Origin: Microbacterium sp. Leaf288 | Lineage (GTDB): Bacteria; Actinomycetota; Actinomycetes; Actinomycetales; Microbacteriaceae | Direction of reading: 5' to 3' | Assembly (NCBI RefSeq): GCF_001422925.1 | Contig: NZ_LMNI01000013.1 | Location: 1 to 64,000 of the forward strand | DNA: 64,000 bases | Shown: in pieces, positions 40,050-49,603 of the stretch | How positions within the stretch are numbered: the first letter of the stretch is position 1 | How the letters are laid out: the number at the start of each line of letters is the position of its first letter | Position numbers and translations under genes: made by a program | The notes under the pieces: model-generated | The model's database searches: none | Told to the model about the DNA's origin: nothing | Seen by the model: only the letters and a program-made list of their open reading frames with translations

Positions 40050-42956
40050 ATGGAGATCGCCACCACCCGCCCCGGTTCCGGCACCATCGCTCCGCGCGCG
40101 CGTCTGCGTTCGGATGCTCCGCAGCAGTCGCTCGACGGGCGCTGGCGATTCCGGGTCTCTCCCTCGCTACGCAGCGCGCCCGCGGACTGGCGCGACGCCG
40201 ACACGGCCTCATGGAGCCCCATCGACGTACCCGGGCACTGGAATCTCCAGGGGCACGGTTCTCCCGCGTACTCCAACGTGCAGATGCCGTTCCCGGTCGA
40301 TCCGCCGTTCCCGCCGGATGCGAACCCGATCGGCGACTACCGCCTCGACTTCACCGCGGACACGGGTGTGCTCGCTCACGGGCGGCGTCTGCTGCGTTTC
40401 GATGGCATCGAGTCGGCGGCGGAGATCTGGCTGAACGACACCCTCGTCGGGACGACCCGCGGGAGCCGCCTCACCCACGAGTTCGATGTGTCGGACATGC
40501 TCGTGGCGGGCGTCAACCGCCTGGCCGTGCGGGTGGCGCAGTTCAGCGACGCGACATACCTCGAGAACCAGGACATGTGGTGGCTCCCGGGGATCTTCCG
40601 CAGCGTCACCCTCCTCGCGCGCCCCGACGGCGGCGTCCACGACCTGTTCGTGCGCGCCGACTGGGACGATCAGGCAGCGGAAGGGATTCTCGAGGTCGCG
40701 GCGGAGGTGGACGGAGGCGGCGGCGCCCGCCTCGTGATCGAGGAGCTCGGTGTGGACGTCTCCCTCGACGGCTCCATCCGGCTCGGCGGAGTCGAGCCCT
40801 GGAACGCGGAGCGACCGCGCCTGTACGACGTCGAGGTCCGCACCGAGACCGAGACCGTCTCACTGAAGGTCGGCTTCCGCCGGGTCGAGGTGCGCGATGC
40901 GCGCCTGCTCGTGAACGGCGAGCCGATCATGCTCCGCGGCGTCAACCGTCACGAGCACCGCCCACGGCATGGCCGCGTCTTCGACGCCACGGTCGCGCGC
41001 GACGAGCTGCTCTTGATGAAGCGCCACCACATCAACGCGGTCCGGACGTCGCACTATCCCCCGCACCCGGATGTGCTCGACCTCTTCGACGAGCTGGGGT
41101 TCTGGGTCATCGACGAGTGCGACCTCGAGACCCATGGCTTCGAGCACGTCGGCTGGCGCGGCAACCCGAGCGCCGACCCGGCGTGGCGGGACGCCTTCCT
41201 CGATCGCATACAGCGCACCGTGCACCGCGACAAGAACCATACGAGCGTCATCATGTGGTCGCTCGGCAACGAATCGCACGTGGGTCCGAACCTCGAGGCG
41301 ATGGCCCGGTGGACGAGGTCCGCCGATCCGAGCCGCCTCATCCACTACGAGGGCGACGGGGAGAGCCGCTACGTCGATGTGTACTCGCGCATGTACGCGC
41401 CGCACGACGAGGTACGCGAGATCGGCGAGGAGACGCTCCGGCCCGCTCCCTTCGACGCCACCCCGGCCCAGGCGCACCGCCTGACCCTGCCGTTCCTGCA
41501 GTGCGAGTTCGCGCACGCGATGGGTACCGGTCCGGGCGGCCTGCAGGAGTACTGGGACCTGTTCGAGGCCTACCCGCGGCACGCCGGCGGGTTCGTGTGG
41601 GAGTGGATCGAGCACGGCATCGCGGTCGACGGGCCGGACGGCAGCAGTCGCATCCTCTATGGCGGCGACTTCGGCGAGGCCGTGCACGACGGCAACTTCG
41701 TGATCGACGGCCTCGTGGACGCCGACCGCAACCCGCGCCCCGGCCTGCTCCACTACGCGGCCGTGATCGCGCCGGTCGTCATCGACGTCGATGGCGCGCG
41801 CACGACGGTCCGCATCGCCAACCGGTACGACTTCCTCGACCTCGGGCACGTCGAACTGCGGTGGTCGCGCGTCGTCGACGGTCGGGGGACCGCGTCCGGC
41901 ACGCTCGCCGTCCCGCCGTGCGGCCCCCGCGAAGTCGCCACCCTCGAGCTGCCCGACGAGGCACGGACGCCGGCCTCGGCCGAGGTCGCCGACGTGCTCA
42001 CCATCGAAGCGTTCACGACGGTGGCGACGCCGTGGGCCGACGCGGGTCACGTGCTCGCGAGCGGCCAGCAGGTGTGCGACGGCCGCCCTGTCATGCCGCC
42101 CGGCATCGTCGCCGAGGTGACCGAGGACCGCGTCGGCGCGGCGCACTTCGACAGGGTGACCGGCGGGCTCGTGCGCCTGGGCGACCTGGAGATCACCGGC
42201 CCGACGGTGGGAGTGTGGCGAGCACCGACAGACAACGACCGCGATCTCGGCAACGACGAGCTCGACCTGCCGCCCTATGCCGAGCGCTGGCGCGCCGCGG
42301 GCATCGACCGCATGGTGACGCGCCTGGTCGACCTGCGCCCCGGCCCGGACGGGGTCGTCGTGCGCACCCGGACCGGCACGCCCATCCTCGACAGCGCGAT
42401 CGACGCCACCCTGCGATGGAGCGCGGTCGGTGACGGGGCCGTGCGCCTCGACGTCGAGCTCGAGCCCAACGCGACCTGGACGACCGAGTGGGCACGGCTC
42501 GGTCTGGACCTGGTGCTCGAGGGCGAGCCCCTCGGCGCGGACGTCGCCGGCTACGGGCCGATGCACAGCTACCCCGACCTCCGCTCGGGCGCCCGGTTCG
42601 GCTGGTGGCACCTCGGCCCCCACGACCTCACGGTCGACAACGTGAAACCTCAGGAAAGCGGTTCCCGAACCGGGGTCCGAGATGCCAGAATCGTCACGGA
42701 AGGCGGCGCGCTCCACGTGTCGACCCTCGACCACCCGTTCGCGCTCACGGTTTCGCAGCACAGCCGGCAGTCCCTCGCCGCCGCCGCGCACAACTGGGAG
42801 CTGACCCCCGAAGGACGCACGTTCGTGTCGATCGATCTCGCCCAGTCGGGCGTCGGCACCGCGACGTGCGGGCCGGGCGTGCTGCCGCGGCACCGGCTGC
42901 ACGCACAGCCGGCGGCCATCTCGCTGATCCTGCGGCACGAGCCCACGCTCGGCTGA
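40050..42956 (+). CDS. lacZ: GH2 beta-galactosidase (LacZ type)
   Basis: A 968-residue enzyme with the full LacZ architecture. It has a jelly-roll N-terminal domain (VPGHWNLQGHGSPAYSN), immunoglobulin-like domain and TIM barrel (MLRGVNRHEHRP onward). A linker domain and a C-terminal Bgal_small domain follow (VWRAPTDNDRDLGND; VKPQESGSRTGVR). Acid/base E408 is in WSLGNESH and nucleophile E486 in LQCEFAHAMG. ATG 40050 follows GAGGAA. No signal peptide. It heads the plus-strand GH2-GH51-GH35-GH27 group. A LacI-operator-like sequence, GGAAAGCGGTTCCC, occurs inside the coding region at 42653-42666. Confidence 0.95.
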   Translation: MEIATTRPGSGTIAPRARLRSDAPQQSLDGRWRFRVSPSLRSAPADWRDADTASWSPIDVPGHWNLQGHGSPAYSNVQMPFPVDPPFPPDANPIGDYRLDFTADTGVLAHGRRLLRFDGIESAAEIWLNDTLVGTTRGSRLTHEFDVSDMLVAGVNRLAVRVAQFSDATYLENQDMWWLPGIFRSVTLLARPDGGVHDLFVRADWDDQAAEGILEVAAEVDGGGGARLVIEELGVDVSLDGSIRLGGVEPWNAERPRLYDVEVRTETETVSLKVGFRRVEVRDARLLVNGEPIMLRGVNRHEHRPRHGRVFDATVARDELLLMKRHHINAVRTSHYPPHPDVLDLFDELGFWVIDECDLETHGFEHVGWRGNPSADPAWRDAFLDRIQRTVHRDKNHTSVIMWSLGNESHVGPNLEAMARWTRSADPSRLIHYEGDGESRYVDVYSRMYAPHDEVREIGEETLRPAPFDATPAQAHRLTLPFLQCEFAHAMGTGPGGLQEYWDLFEAYPRHAGGFVWEWIEHGIAVDGPDGSSRILYGGDFGEAVHDGNFVIDGLVDADRNPRPGLLHYAAVIAPVVIDVDGARTTVRIANRYDFLDLGHVELRWSRVVDGRGTASGTLAVPPCGPREVATLELPDEARTPASAEVADVLTIEAFTTVATPWADAGHVLASGQQVCDGRPVMPPGIVAEVTEDRVGAAHFDRVTGGLVRLGDLEITGPTVGVWRAPTDNDRDLGNDELDLPPYAERWRAAGIDRMVTRLVDLRPGPDGVVVRTRTGTPILDSAIDATLRWSAVGDGAVRLDVELEPNATWTTEWARLGLDLVLEGEPLGADVAGYGPMHSYPDLRSGARFGWWHLGPHDLTVDNVKPQESGSRTGVRDARIVTEGGALHVSTLDHPFALTVSQHSRQSLAAAAHNWELTPEGRTFVSIDLAQSGVGTATCGPGVLPRHRLHAQPAAISLILRHEPTLG

Positions 42957-43017
42957 TCCGCGCCACCGGCGGCGCTGTCGCACGCCGGGCCCCGACCGAT
43001 CCGATGAAGGAGCATCC

Positions 43018-44550
43018 ATGACCTCTTCGACCGACGCCACCGCGCGGCTCGACCCGCACTACGAGATCGCCGACATCGACCGCCGCCTGTTCGGCGGCTT
43101 CGTCGAGCACCTCGGCCGCCACATCTACGACGGCATCTTCGAGCCGGGGCACCCGTCCGCCGACGCCGACGGCTTCCGCACCGACGTCATCGATCTCGTG
43201 AAGGAGCTGGGCGTCTCGACCATCCGCTACCCCGGCGGCAACTTCGTGTCGGGCTACCGCTGGGAGGACGGCGTCGGCCCGGTCGCCGAGCGCCCGCGCC
43301 GCCTCGACCTCGCGTGGCACTCGACCGAGACCAACGAGGTCGGGCTGCACGAGTTCCAGACGTGGCTCGACCGCGTCGGGAGCGAGCTCATGCTCGCCGT
43401 CAACCTCGGCACCCGCGGGACGCAGGAGGCGCTCGACCTGCTCGAGTACGCCAACGCCGACACGCAGACCGCCTGGACCGACCAGCGGGCCGAGAACGGC
43501 CGCGAGACGCCGTTCGGCGTGAAGATGTGGTGCCTCGGCAACGAGATGGACGGCCCGTGGCAGGTCGGGCACCTCAATGCGGAGGACTACGGCAAGCTCG
43601 CGTCGCGCACCGCGAAGGCCATGCGGATGATCGACCCGGGTGTCGAGCTCGTGGCCTGCGGGTCGTCGGGTCGCGGCATGCCGACGTTCGGCTCGTGGGA
43701 GCGCACCGTGCTCGAGCACACCTTCGACGACGTCGAGTTCATCTCGTGCCACTCGTACTACCAGGAGCACGACGGGAACGCGCAGGAGTTCCTCGCGTCG
43801 GGCGTCGACATGGCGCGCTTCATCGAGTCGGTCGCAGCGATCGCCGACACGGTCGCGGCGACCAAGAAGAGCGACAAGCGCATCATGATCTCGTTCGACG
43901 AGTGGAACGTCTGGTACCTCCACAACGCCGACGGCAGCGAGTCGGGCCACGAGTTCAAGGGCGGCGCCTGGCCGGTCGCGCCGCGACTGCTCGAAGACAA
44001 GTACCACGCCCTCGACGCGGTGGTCTTCGGCGACCTCATGATCACGCTGCTGCAGCACGCCGACCGCGTGCGCTCGGCGTCGCTCGCACAGCTCGTCAAC
44101 GTGATCGCGCCGATCATGACCGAGCCGGGCGGCCCCGCGTGGCGACAGACCACGTTCTTCCCCTTCTCGATCACGTCGCGCCTCGCCCATGGCCGCGCCG
44201 TGCGCGTGCCGGTGTCGGCGGGCACCTTCACGAGCGAGAAGCTCGGCGAGGTCGAGACCGTGAACGCCGTCGCGACCATCGACGACGAGGGCGTGTCGCT
44301 GTTCGTCGTGAACCGTTCGACGACGGATGCCGCGGACCTCCGCGTCGACCTCGCTCCGCTGGTGCGCTCTCTCGGCCGCGAGGTCGCGATCGTCGAGTCG
44401 CACCTCCTGCACGACGACGACCTGTACGCGGCCAACACGCTCGAAGACCCCGAGCGTGTCGGTGTGCGCGAGGCCGAGGCATCCGTCGACGGCGAACTGC
44501 TGTCGCTGGCACTGCCGGCCGTGTCGTGGACGGCGATCCGGCTCGCCTGA
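43018..44550 (+). CDS. abfA: GH51 alpha-L-arabinofuranosidase
   Basis: A 510-residue GH51. It has the GGFVEHLGRHIYDGIF N-terminal block, RYPGGNFVSGY, acid/base E176 in WCLGNEMDG and nucleophile E295 in SFDEWNVW. A C-terminal beta-sandwich follows. It releases terminal alpha-L-arabinofuranose from arabinan, arabinoxylan or arabinogalactan oligosaccharides. Cytoplasmic, no signal peptide. It lies 61 nt after GH2 and is followed by a large hairpin (44562-44613), so expression may split there. Confidence 0.95.
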   Translation: MTSSTDATARLDPHYEIADIDRRLFGGFVEHLGRHIYDGIFEPGHPSADADGFRTDVIDLVKELGVSTIRYPGGNFVSGYRWEDGVGPVAERPRRLDLAWHSTETNEVGLHEFQTWLDRVGSELMLAVNLGTRGTQEALDLLEYANADTQTAWTDQRAENGRETPFGVKMWCLGNEMDGPWQVGHLNAEDYGKLASRTAKAMRMIDPGVELVACGSSGRGMPTFGSWERTVLEHTFDDVEFISCHSYYQEHDGNAQEFLASGVDMARFIESVAAIADTVAATKKSDKRIMISFDEWNVWYLHNADGSESGHEFKGGAWPVAPRLLEDKYHALDAVVFGDLMITLLQHADRVRSASLAQLVNVIAPIMTEPGGPAWRQTTFFPFSITSRLAHGRAVRVPVSAGTFTSEKLGEVETVNAVATIDDEGVSLFVVNRSTTDAADLRVDLAPLVRSLGREVAIVESHLLHDDDLYAANTLEDPERVGVREAEASVDGELLSLALPAVSWTAIRLA

Positions 44551-44561
44551 AACCGCGACGG

Positions 44562-44613
44562 GCGGAGGAGATGTGACCGGCGGAGGATCCTCGGCCGGCA
44601 TTGTCTCCTCCGC
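44562..44613. terminator. Large imperfect palindrome after GH51
   Basis: A 52-bp near-palindrome. GCGGAGGAGA (44562-44571) pairs with TCTCCTCCGC at its far end, and an inner CCGGCGGAGGA/TCCTCGGCCGG stem has one mismatch. About 20 of 26 pairs match. A likely terminator or processing site between GH51 and GH35. Confidence 0.65.
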
Positions 44614-44662
44614 TCCTCGCATCCCCTCCTTTCCTGACCTGACCCACTGAACGGACACGCGG

Positions 44663-46912
44663 ATGCTGCGAGCCGACGCCACGGGAGAGCCCCGCGAAAC
44701 GCTGCTCCCTGCCATGGCCAACACGGAGGACGTGCGCCCCGGACTCTCTCTCACCAGCCGCGGGCTGCTGCGTGACGGCCGGCCGTGGCTGCCGGTGTCG
44801 GGCGAGCTGCACTACACGCGCGTGCCGCGCGAGCGATGGACCGAGCGGCTGCGGCTGATGCGCGCCGGCGGCATCTCGGTCGTGTCGACCTACGTGTTCT
44901 GGCTGCACCACGAGCCGGTGCGCGGTCAGACCCGCTTCGACGGGCGCTACGACGTCGCTGCCTTCGTCGACGCCGTGCGCGCCGAAGGCCTCGAGATCAT
45001 CCTGCGGATCGGGCCGTGGGCGCACGGCGAGATGCGCAACGGCGGCTTCCCCGACTGGGTGCAGCAGCTGCCCGTGCAGCATCGCACCGACGACCCCGCG
45101 TATCTCGAGCTGGTTGCGGAGTGGTTCGGCCGGCTCGCGGCCGCGCTCGACGGCCGCTGCACGCCCGACACGGTGCTCGGGATCCAGCTCGACAACGAGC
45201 TGTACGACCAGCCCGGCCACCTCGTCACCCTCAAGCGGCTGGCCCGCGAGGCAGGGTTGTCGGCGCCGCTGTGGACGGCGACGGCGTGGGGTGGCGCGGA
45301 TCTGCCCGACCCCGAGGTCCTTCCGCTGTGGGGCGGGTACGGCGACGGCTTCTGGGTCGACCCCGGCGAGCCGTGGGACCCGACGTTCCGCGCGCACTAC
45401 TTCTTCTCCGACACCTGGGACGATCCCGGCATCGGCGCCGACGTGCGCGGCGAGGAGGCCGGCCACCGCGCCGAGCTGTCGCCGTGGTTCCCCGCCGCCA
45501 CGTGCGAACTCGGCGGGGGCATGGCCACGGCCTACCACCGCCGACCGCGCCTGGACGCGCTCGACATCGCCGCCGTCGCGCACGCCAAGCTCGGCAGCGG
45601 CTCGGCGTGGCAGGGCTACTACATGTACGCCGGGGGCACGAACCCCGGGCCGGGTCTCGAGGAGACGCAGGCCACGGGCTACCCCAACGACATGACGCGG
45701 CTGAGCTACGACTTCCACGCGCCGATCGGCGAGTCCGGCCGCACGGCGCCGAGCCATGCGGCCCTGCGCCTGCAGCACGCGTTCGTCGAGGCGTTCGGCG
45801 AGCGGCTCGCGCCGATGGCGTCGTACCTGCCCGAGGTGCGACCGTCGGGCGTCGAGGACGCCGAGACCCTTCGCTGGGCCTTGCGTGCCGAGAACGGCTC
45901 GGGGTTCGTCTTCATCGGCCGGCACCAGCCGCACGTGCCGCTGCCGGCGTATCGCGGCGCGCGCCTCAGCGTCGACACGAGCCACGGCACGATCGAGCTG
46001 CCGAGTGCGCCGGTCGACATCCCGCCCGGCACCCTCGCGCGCTGGCCGCTCGGTCTCGAGGTCAGCGGCGTCACGATCGACTGGGCAACGGCGTCCGCGG
46101 TCACCGTGCTGCCGGAGTCGGCGGGCACCCCGCCGACGCTCGTCCTGATCGAGGATGCCGGCATCCCCGTGGAGGTCGCTCACGGCGGCTTCGCCCACGC
46201 CGCCACGCCGGGTGCCGCGCCGGTGCGGATCGCAGGGGCCGACGGCGCCGCGCTCGACGTGCTCGTGCTCCCCGCCGCGGAGGCCCCGCGGGTGTGGGTC
46301 GTCGACGCGGCGACGGGCGGGCGACGCCTCTTGGTCTCATCGGACGAGCTCACGTGGGACGCCGCAGGCCGCGTGCGGGTGCGCACGAGCGGTGACGCTC
46401 CCGACGTACGGGAGTACGTGGGCGGATCCTGGCACGCGCCGGACCGGGAGCATCTGGACGGGGCGCCGGTCACAGCCACTGTCGCGGTCCGTCTCCTCCG
46501 AGAGGCGACCTCGCCGTCCGGGGAGTACGGCGCGCGCGACGGCCGGCAGGCCGCGCCCGACGACACCGTGCTCGACGCCCACGCGGCGGTGTACCGGCTC
46601 CAGATTCCCGAGGGCCTCGATGCCGACGCCGTGCTCCGCGTGCGTTGGGCGGGCGACATCGCGCAGCTGCGCGTCGACGGCGCGACCGCGACCGACCGGT
46701 TCTGGGACGGCTCCGAGCTCGTCGCCAACCTCCGCGACATCGGCGCCGGCCCCGACGCCCACGTCGAGCTGCACATCCTTCCCCTGCGCCGCGACACCGG
46801 CGTGCATCTGCCGGCGGACGCCGCCGCCCGCCTCGCGGCGTCGACCGACGGGCTGTGCGAGCTCGCCGATGCCCGCATCGACCAGCGCGCTCTCTGGTGC
46901 GAGATCCGCTGA
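44663..46912 (+). CDS. GH35 beta-galactosidase
   Basis: About 749 residues. The N-terminal barrel carries PVSGELHYTRVPRERW, VSTYVFWLHHEP, RIGPWAHGEMRNGGFPDW and the acid/base motif GIQLDNELY (E179), all typical of GH35. The nucleophile is less clear: E282 in TCELGGG replaces the usual ExWxGWxDxW context. The C-terminal half is beta-rich. The start is uncertain: ATG 44663 lacks a clear ribosome site, and ATG 44714 would give 732 residues beginning MANTEDVRPG. Cytoplasmic by lack of signal peptide. Probably removes galactose from beta-1,3/1,6 or beta-1,4 galactan side chains. Confidence 0.85.
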   Translation: MLRADATGEPRETLLPAMANTEDVRPGLSLTSRGLLRDGRPWLPVSGELHYTRVPRERWTERLRLMRAGGISVVSTYVFWLHHEPVRGQTRFDGRYDVAAFVDAVRAEGLEIILRIGPWAHGEMRNGGFPDWVQQLPVQHRTDDPAYLELVAEWFGRLAAALDGRCTPDTVLGIQLDNELYDQPGHLVTLKRLAREAGLSAPLWTATAWGGADLPDPEVLPLWGGYGDGFWVDPGEPWDPTFRAHYFFSDTWDDPGIGADVRGEEAGHRAELSPWFPAATCELGGGMATAYHRRPRLDALDIAAVAHAKLGSGSAWQGYYMYAGGTNPGPGLEETQATGYPNDMTRLSYDFHAPIGESGRTAPSHAALRLQHAFVEAFGERLAPMASYLPEVRPSGVEDAETLRWALRAENGSGFVFIGRHQPHVPLPAYRGARLSVDTSHGTIELPSAPVDIPPGTLARWPLGLEVSGVTIDWATASAVTVLPESAGTPPTLVLIEDAGIPVEVAHGGFAHAATPGAAPVRIAGADGAALDVLVLPAAEAPRVWVVDAATGGRRLLVSSDELTWDAAGRVRVRTSGDAPDVREYVGGSWHAPDREHLDGAPVTATVAVRLLREATSPSGEYGARDGRQAAPDDTVLDAHAAVYRLQIPEGLDADAVLRVRWAGDIAQLRVDGATATDRFWDGSELVANLRDIGAGPDAHVELHILPLRRDTGVHLPADAAARLAASTDGLCELADARIDQRALWCEIR

Positions 46913-46940
46913 GCGCCACGACAAGGAAGACGAGACAGCG

Positions 46941-48245
46941 ATGACGCTGCGCAAGACCGCCACCCCGCCGATGGGCTGGAACAGCTGGGACTCCTACGGC
47001 ACGACCGTGACCGAGGCCGAGGTGCTGGCGAATGCCGAGTTCATGGCCGAGCACCTGCTCCCCCACGGATGGGACACGATCGTCGTCGACATCGACTGGG
47101 CGGATCCGACCGCCCGGTCGCACGGCTACAACGAGTCCGCACCGCTGGTGATCGACGAGTTCGGGCGGGTCCAGCCGGACCCGGTGCGCTTCCCCTCGGC
47201 GGCCGGCGGTGCGGGCTTCGGGCCGCTCGCCGAGCGCATCCACGAGCTGGGGCTGAGGTTCGGCATCCACATCATGCGCGGCATCCCGCGGATCGCGGTC
47301 GATCGCGACCTGCCGGTACTGGGCGTCGAGGCGACCGCGGCCGGCATCGCCGACCCGTCGAACGCCTGCGAGTGGAACCCGCACTACGTCGGTCTCGACC
47401 ACGGCACGCCCGGCGCGGCGGCCTACTACCACTCGATCGCGGACCAGTACGCGCTGTGGGGCGTCGACTTCATCAAGGCCGACGACATGCTGTGGCCGTA
47501 CCAGGCCGCCGAGATCGAGGCCCTCTCGACCGCGATCGAGACCGCGCCGCGCGAGATCGCATTGTCGCTGTCGCCGGGCCGTGACCTGTCGGCCGCCCAT
47601 CTCGAGCATCTTCGCGAGAACGCCACGATGTGGCGCATCTGCGACGATCTGTGGGACCGGTGGGAGGACGTCGTCGCGAACTTCGCACGACTGGCCCGCT
47701 GGGCGCCGTTCGCCGGCCCCGAGGGCTGGCCCGACGCCGACATGCTGCCGCTCGGCCGCATCGGCATCCGCGCCGAGCGCGGCGAGCCGCGCGAGGGTGC
47801 GCTCACGCTCGCCGAGCGCCGGACCCTCGTCACGCTGTGGGTCATGGCGCGATCCCCGCTCATGATCGGCGGCGATCTGCCAACGAGCGCGCCCGAGACG
47901 ATCGCGCTCTTCCAGAACGCCGACGTGCTCGAGATCCTGCGGGACTCCACGGGCAACCGCGAGCTGCTGCGCGAGCGGGACCTCGTGATCTGGACAGCCG
48001 AGCGCGGCGACACGCGCTGGGTCGCGGTCTTCAACACCGCCGACGAGGCGCGCGCGGTGCCGTTCGACACCCGCTCCCTCGGGCTGGGTCCCGCGCCGAG
48101 GGCGGTCCTCGACGTCTGGAGCTCAGAATCCCTGCCCGTCGAAGCCGTGCACGAGCAGTCCGACGCCGCGCGCAGCGTCGCCCCCGGCAGCTCGGTCGTA
48201 CGGGTCTCGCTCGAGCCCCACGGGTGTGTGCTCTTGCGCGCCTGA
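46941..48245 (+). CDS. GH27 alpha-galactosidase-like glycosidase
   Basis: A 434-residue GH27-type protein. PPMGWNSWDSYG begins the barrel, DIDWADP follows, and FIKADDM corresponds to the KYDNC nucleophile motif (D181). WRICDDLWDRW corresponds to the RxxxDxxDxW acid/base motif (D235/D236). The family covers alpha-galactosidases and beta-L-arabinopyranosidases, which share a stereochemical relation, so either is possible in this arabinogalactan context. No signal peptide. It lies 28 nt after GH35, probably in the same transcript. Confidence 0.88.
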   Translation: MTLRKTATPPMGWNSWDSYGTTVTEAEVLANAEFMAEHLLPHGWDTIVVDIDWADPTARSHGYNESAPLVIDEFGRVQPDPVRFPSAAGGAGFGPLAERIHELGLRFGIHIMRGIPRIAVDRDLPVLGVEATAAGIADPSNACEWNPHYVGLDHGTPGAAAYYHSIADQYALWGVDFIKADDMLWPYQAAEIEALSTAIETAPREIALSLSPGRDLSAAHLEHLRENATMWRICDDLWDRWEDVVANFARLARWAPFAGPEGWPDADMLPLGRIGIRAERGEPREGALTLAERRTLVTLWVMARSPLMIGGDLPTSAPETIALFQNADVLEILRDSTGNRELLRERDLVIWTAERGDTRWVAVFNTADEARAVPFDTRSLGLGPAPRAVLDVWSSESLPVEAVHEQSDAARSVAPGSSVVRVSLEPHGCVLLRA

Positions 48246-48268
48246 ACAGACGGTGATCGGATGCTGCT

Positions 48269-48324
48269 GGGAAAGCGCTTGCGCAGGGTCCGATCCCGTG
48301 TCACACTATTGGAAAGCGTTTACC
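48269..48324 (+). promoter_or_regulatory. Promoter with two LacI-type operators, Gfo/DUF993 cassette
   Basis: GGGAAAGCGCTTGC (48269-48282) and GGAAAGCGTTTACC (48311-48324) lie about 42 bp apart. TTGCGC (48279-48284) and CACTAT (48304-48309) are a possible but widely spaced -35/-10 pair between them. The second operator would cover the transcription start. Confidence 0.6.
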
Positions 48325-48389
48325 CATTTCTTCCGGTCCCGACCGTGAAGCAGGGTACCCACAGCCTTCAGAGCAGAAAGCAGGACCCC

Positions 48390-49592
48390 ATGACTGACAC
48401 GACTCTCGCCCCGGCCTCGGCCGAGGCATCCGTCCGTCCCACCGTGCGTGAGATCGGCATCATCATGAACGGCGTCTCGGGCCGCATGGGCTACCGCCAG
48501 CACCTGGTGCGATCGATCCTCGCGATCCGCGAGCAGGGCGGCATCGAACTGCCCGACGGCACCAAGGTCACCGTGAAGCCGCTCCTCGTCGGCCGCAGCG
48601 AAGCCAAGCTCGCCGAGCTCGCCGCCAAGCACGGCATCGAGGACTACACGACCGACCTCGACGCCGCCCTCGCCGACCCGCGCTGGGAGATCTACGCCGA
48701 CTTCCTCGTGACGAAGGCCCGCGCCTCGGCTCTGCGCAAGGCGATCGCCGCCGGCAAGACGATCTACACCGAGAAGCCCACGGCTGAGACGGTCGACGAG
48801 GCCCTCGAGCTCGCGAAGCTCGCGCAGGAGGCGGGCGTCAAGACGGGCGTCGTGCACGACAAGCTGTACCTCCCGGGCCTGCAGAAGCTCAAGCGCCTCA
48901 TCGACTCGGGCTTCTTCGGCCGCATCCTCTCGGTGCGCGGCGAGTTCGGCTACTGGGTCTTCGAGGGCGACTGGCAGCCCGCGCAGCGCCCGTCGTGGAA
49001 CTACCGCGCCGAGGACGGCGGCGGCATCATCGTCGACATGTTCCCGCACTGGAACTACGTGCTCGAGAACCTGTTCGGCGAGGTCAAGACGGTCTACGCG
49101 CAGGCCGCCGTGCACATCGCTGACCGCTGGGACGAGAAGGGCGAGCACTACACCGCCACCGCCGAGGACGCCGCCTACGGCATCTTCGAGCTCGAGGGCG
49201 ACATCGTCGCGCAGATCAACTCGTCGTGGACCGTGCGCGTGAACCGCGACGAGCTCGTCGAGTTCCACGTCGACGGCACGCACGGCTCGGCCGTCGTGGG
49301 CCTGTTCGGCGCGAAGATCCAGCACCGCAACGCCACCCCGAAGCCGGTGTGGAACCCCGACCTCGCCGACGACCACGACTACGACGCCGACTGGGCCGAG
49401 GTCCCCACGAACGACGTGTTCCAGAACGGCTTCCGCCAGCAGTGGGAGGAGTTCCTCGTCTCGTATGTCGAGGGCACCGAGTACGAGTTCGACCTGCTGT
49501 CGGGCGCGCGCGGCGTGCTGCTCGCCGAGGCCGGCCTGCAGTCGAGCCGCGAGGGCCGCAAGGTCGAGCTGCCCACGCTGTCGCTGGACTGA
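48390..49592 (+). CDS. Gfo/Idh/MocA-family oxidoreductase
   Basis: A 400-residue member with an unusual nucleotide-binding start, EIGIIMNGVSGRMGYRQHLV, in place of the usual GxGxxG. TEKPTAETVDEA supplies the catalytic Lys. A large C-terminal domain follows (GGGIIVDMFPHWNYVLENL, EEFLVSYVEGTEYEFDLLSG). ATG 48390 follows CAGGA; upstream in-frame codons lie in the operator region. It is the first gene of a three-gene cassette with DUF993 and a TIM barrel. Together these look like a dedicated oxidation and isomerisation route for one sugar, which I cannot name. Confidence 0.82.
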   Translation: MTDTTLAPASAEASVRPTVREIGIIMNGVSGRMGYRQHLVRSILAIREQGGIELPDGTKVTVKPLLVGRSEAKLAELAAKHGIEDYTTDLDAALADPRWEIYADFLVTKARASALRKAIAAGKTIYTEKPTAETVDEALELAKLAQEAGVKTGVVHDKLYLPGLQKLKRLIDSGFFGRILSVRGEFGYWVFEGDWQPAQRPSWNYRAEDGGGIIVDMFPHWNYVLENLFGEVKTVYAQAAVHIADRWDEKGEHYTATAEDAAYGIFELEGDIVAQINSSWTVRVNRDELVEFHVDGTHGSAVVGLFGAKIQHRNATPKPVWNPDLADDHDYDADWAEVPTNDVFQNGFRQQWEEFLVSYVEGTEYEFDLLSGARGVLLAEAGLQSSREGRKVELPTLSLD

Positions 49593-49603
49593 TCGGACGA
49601 CGG

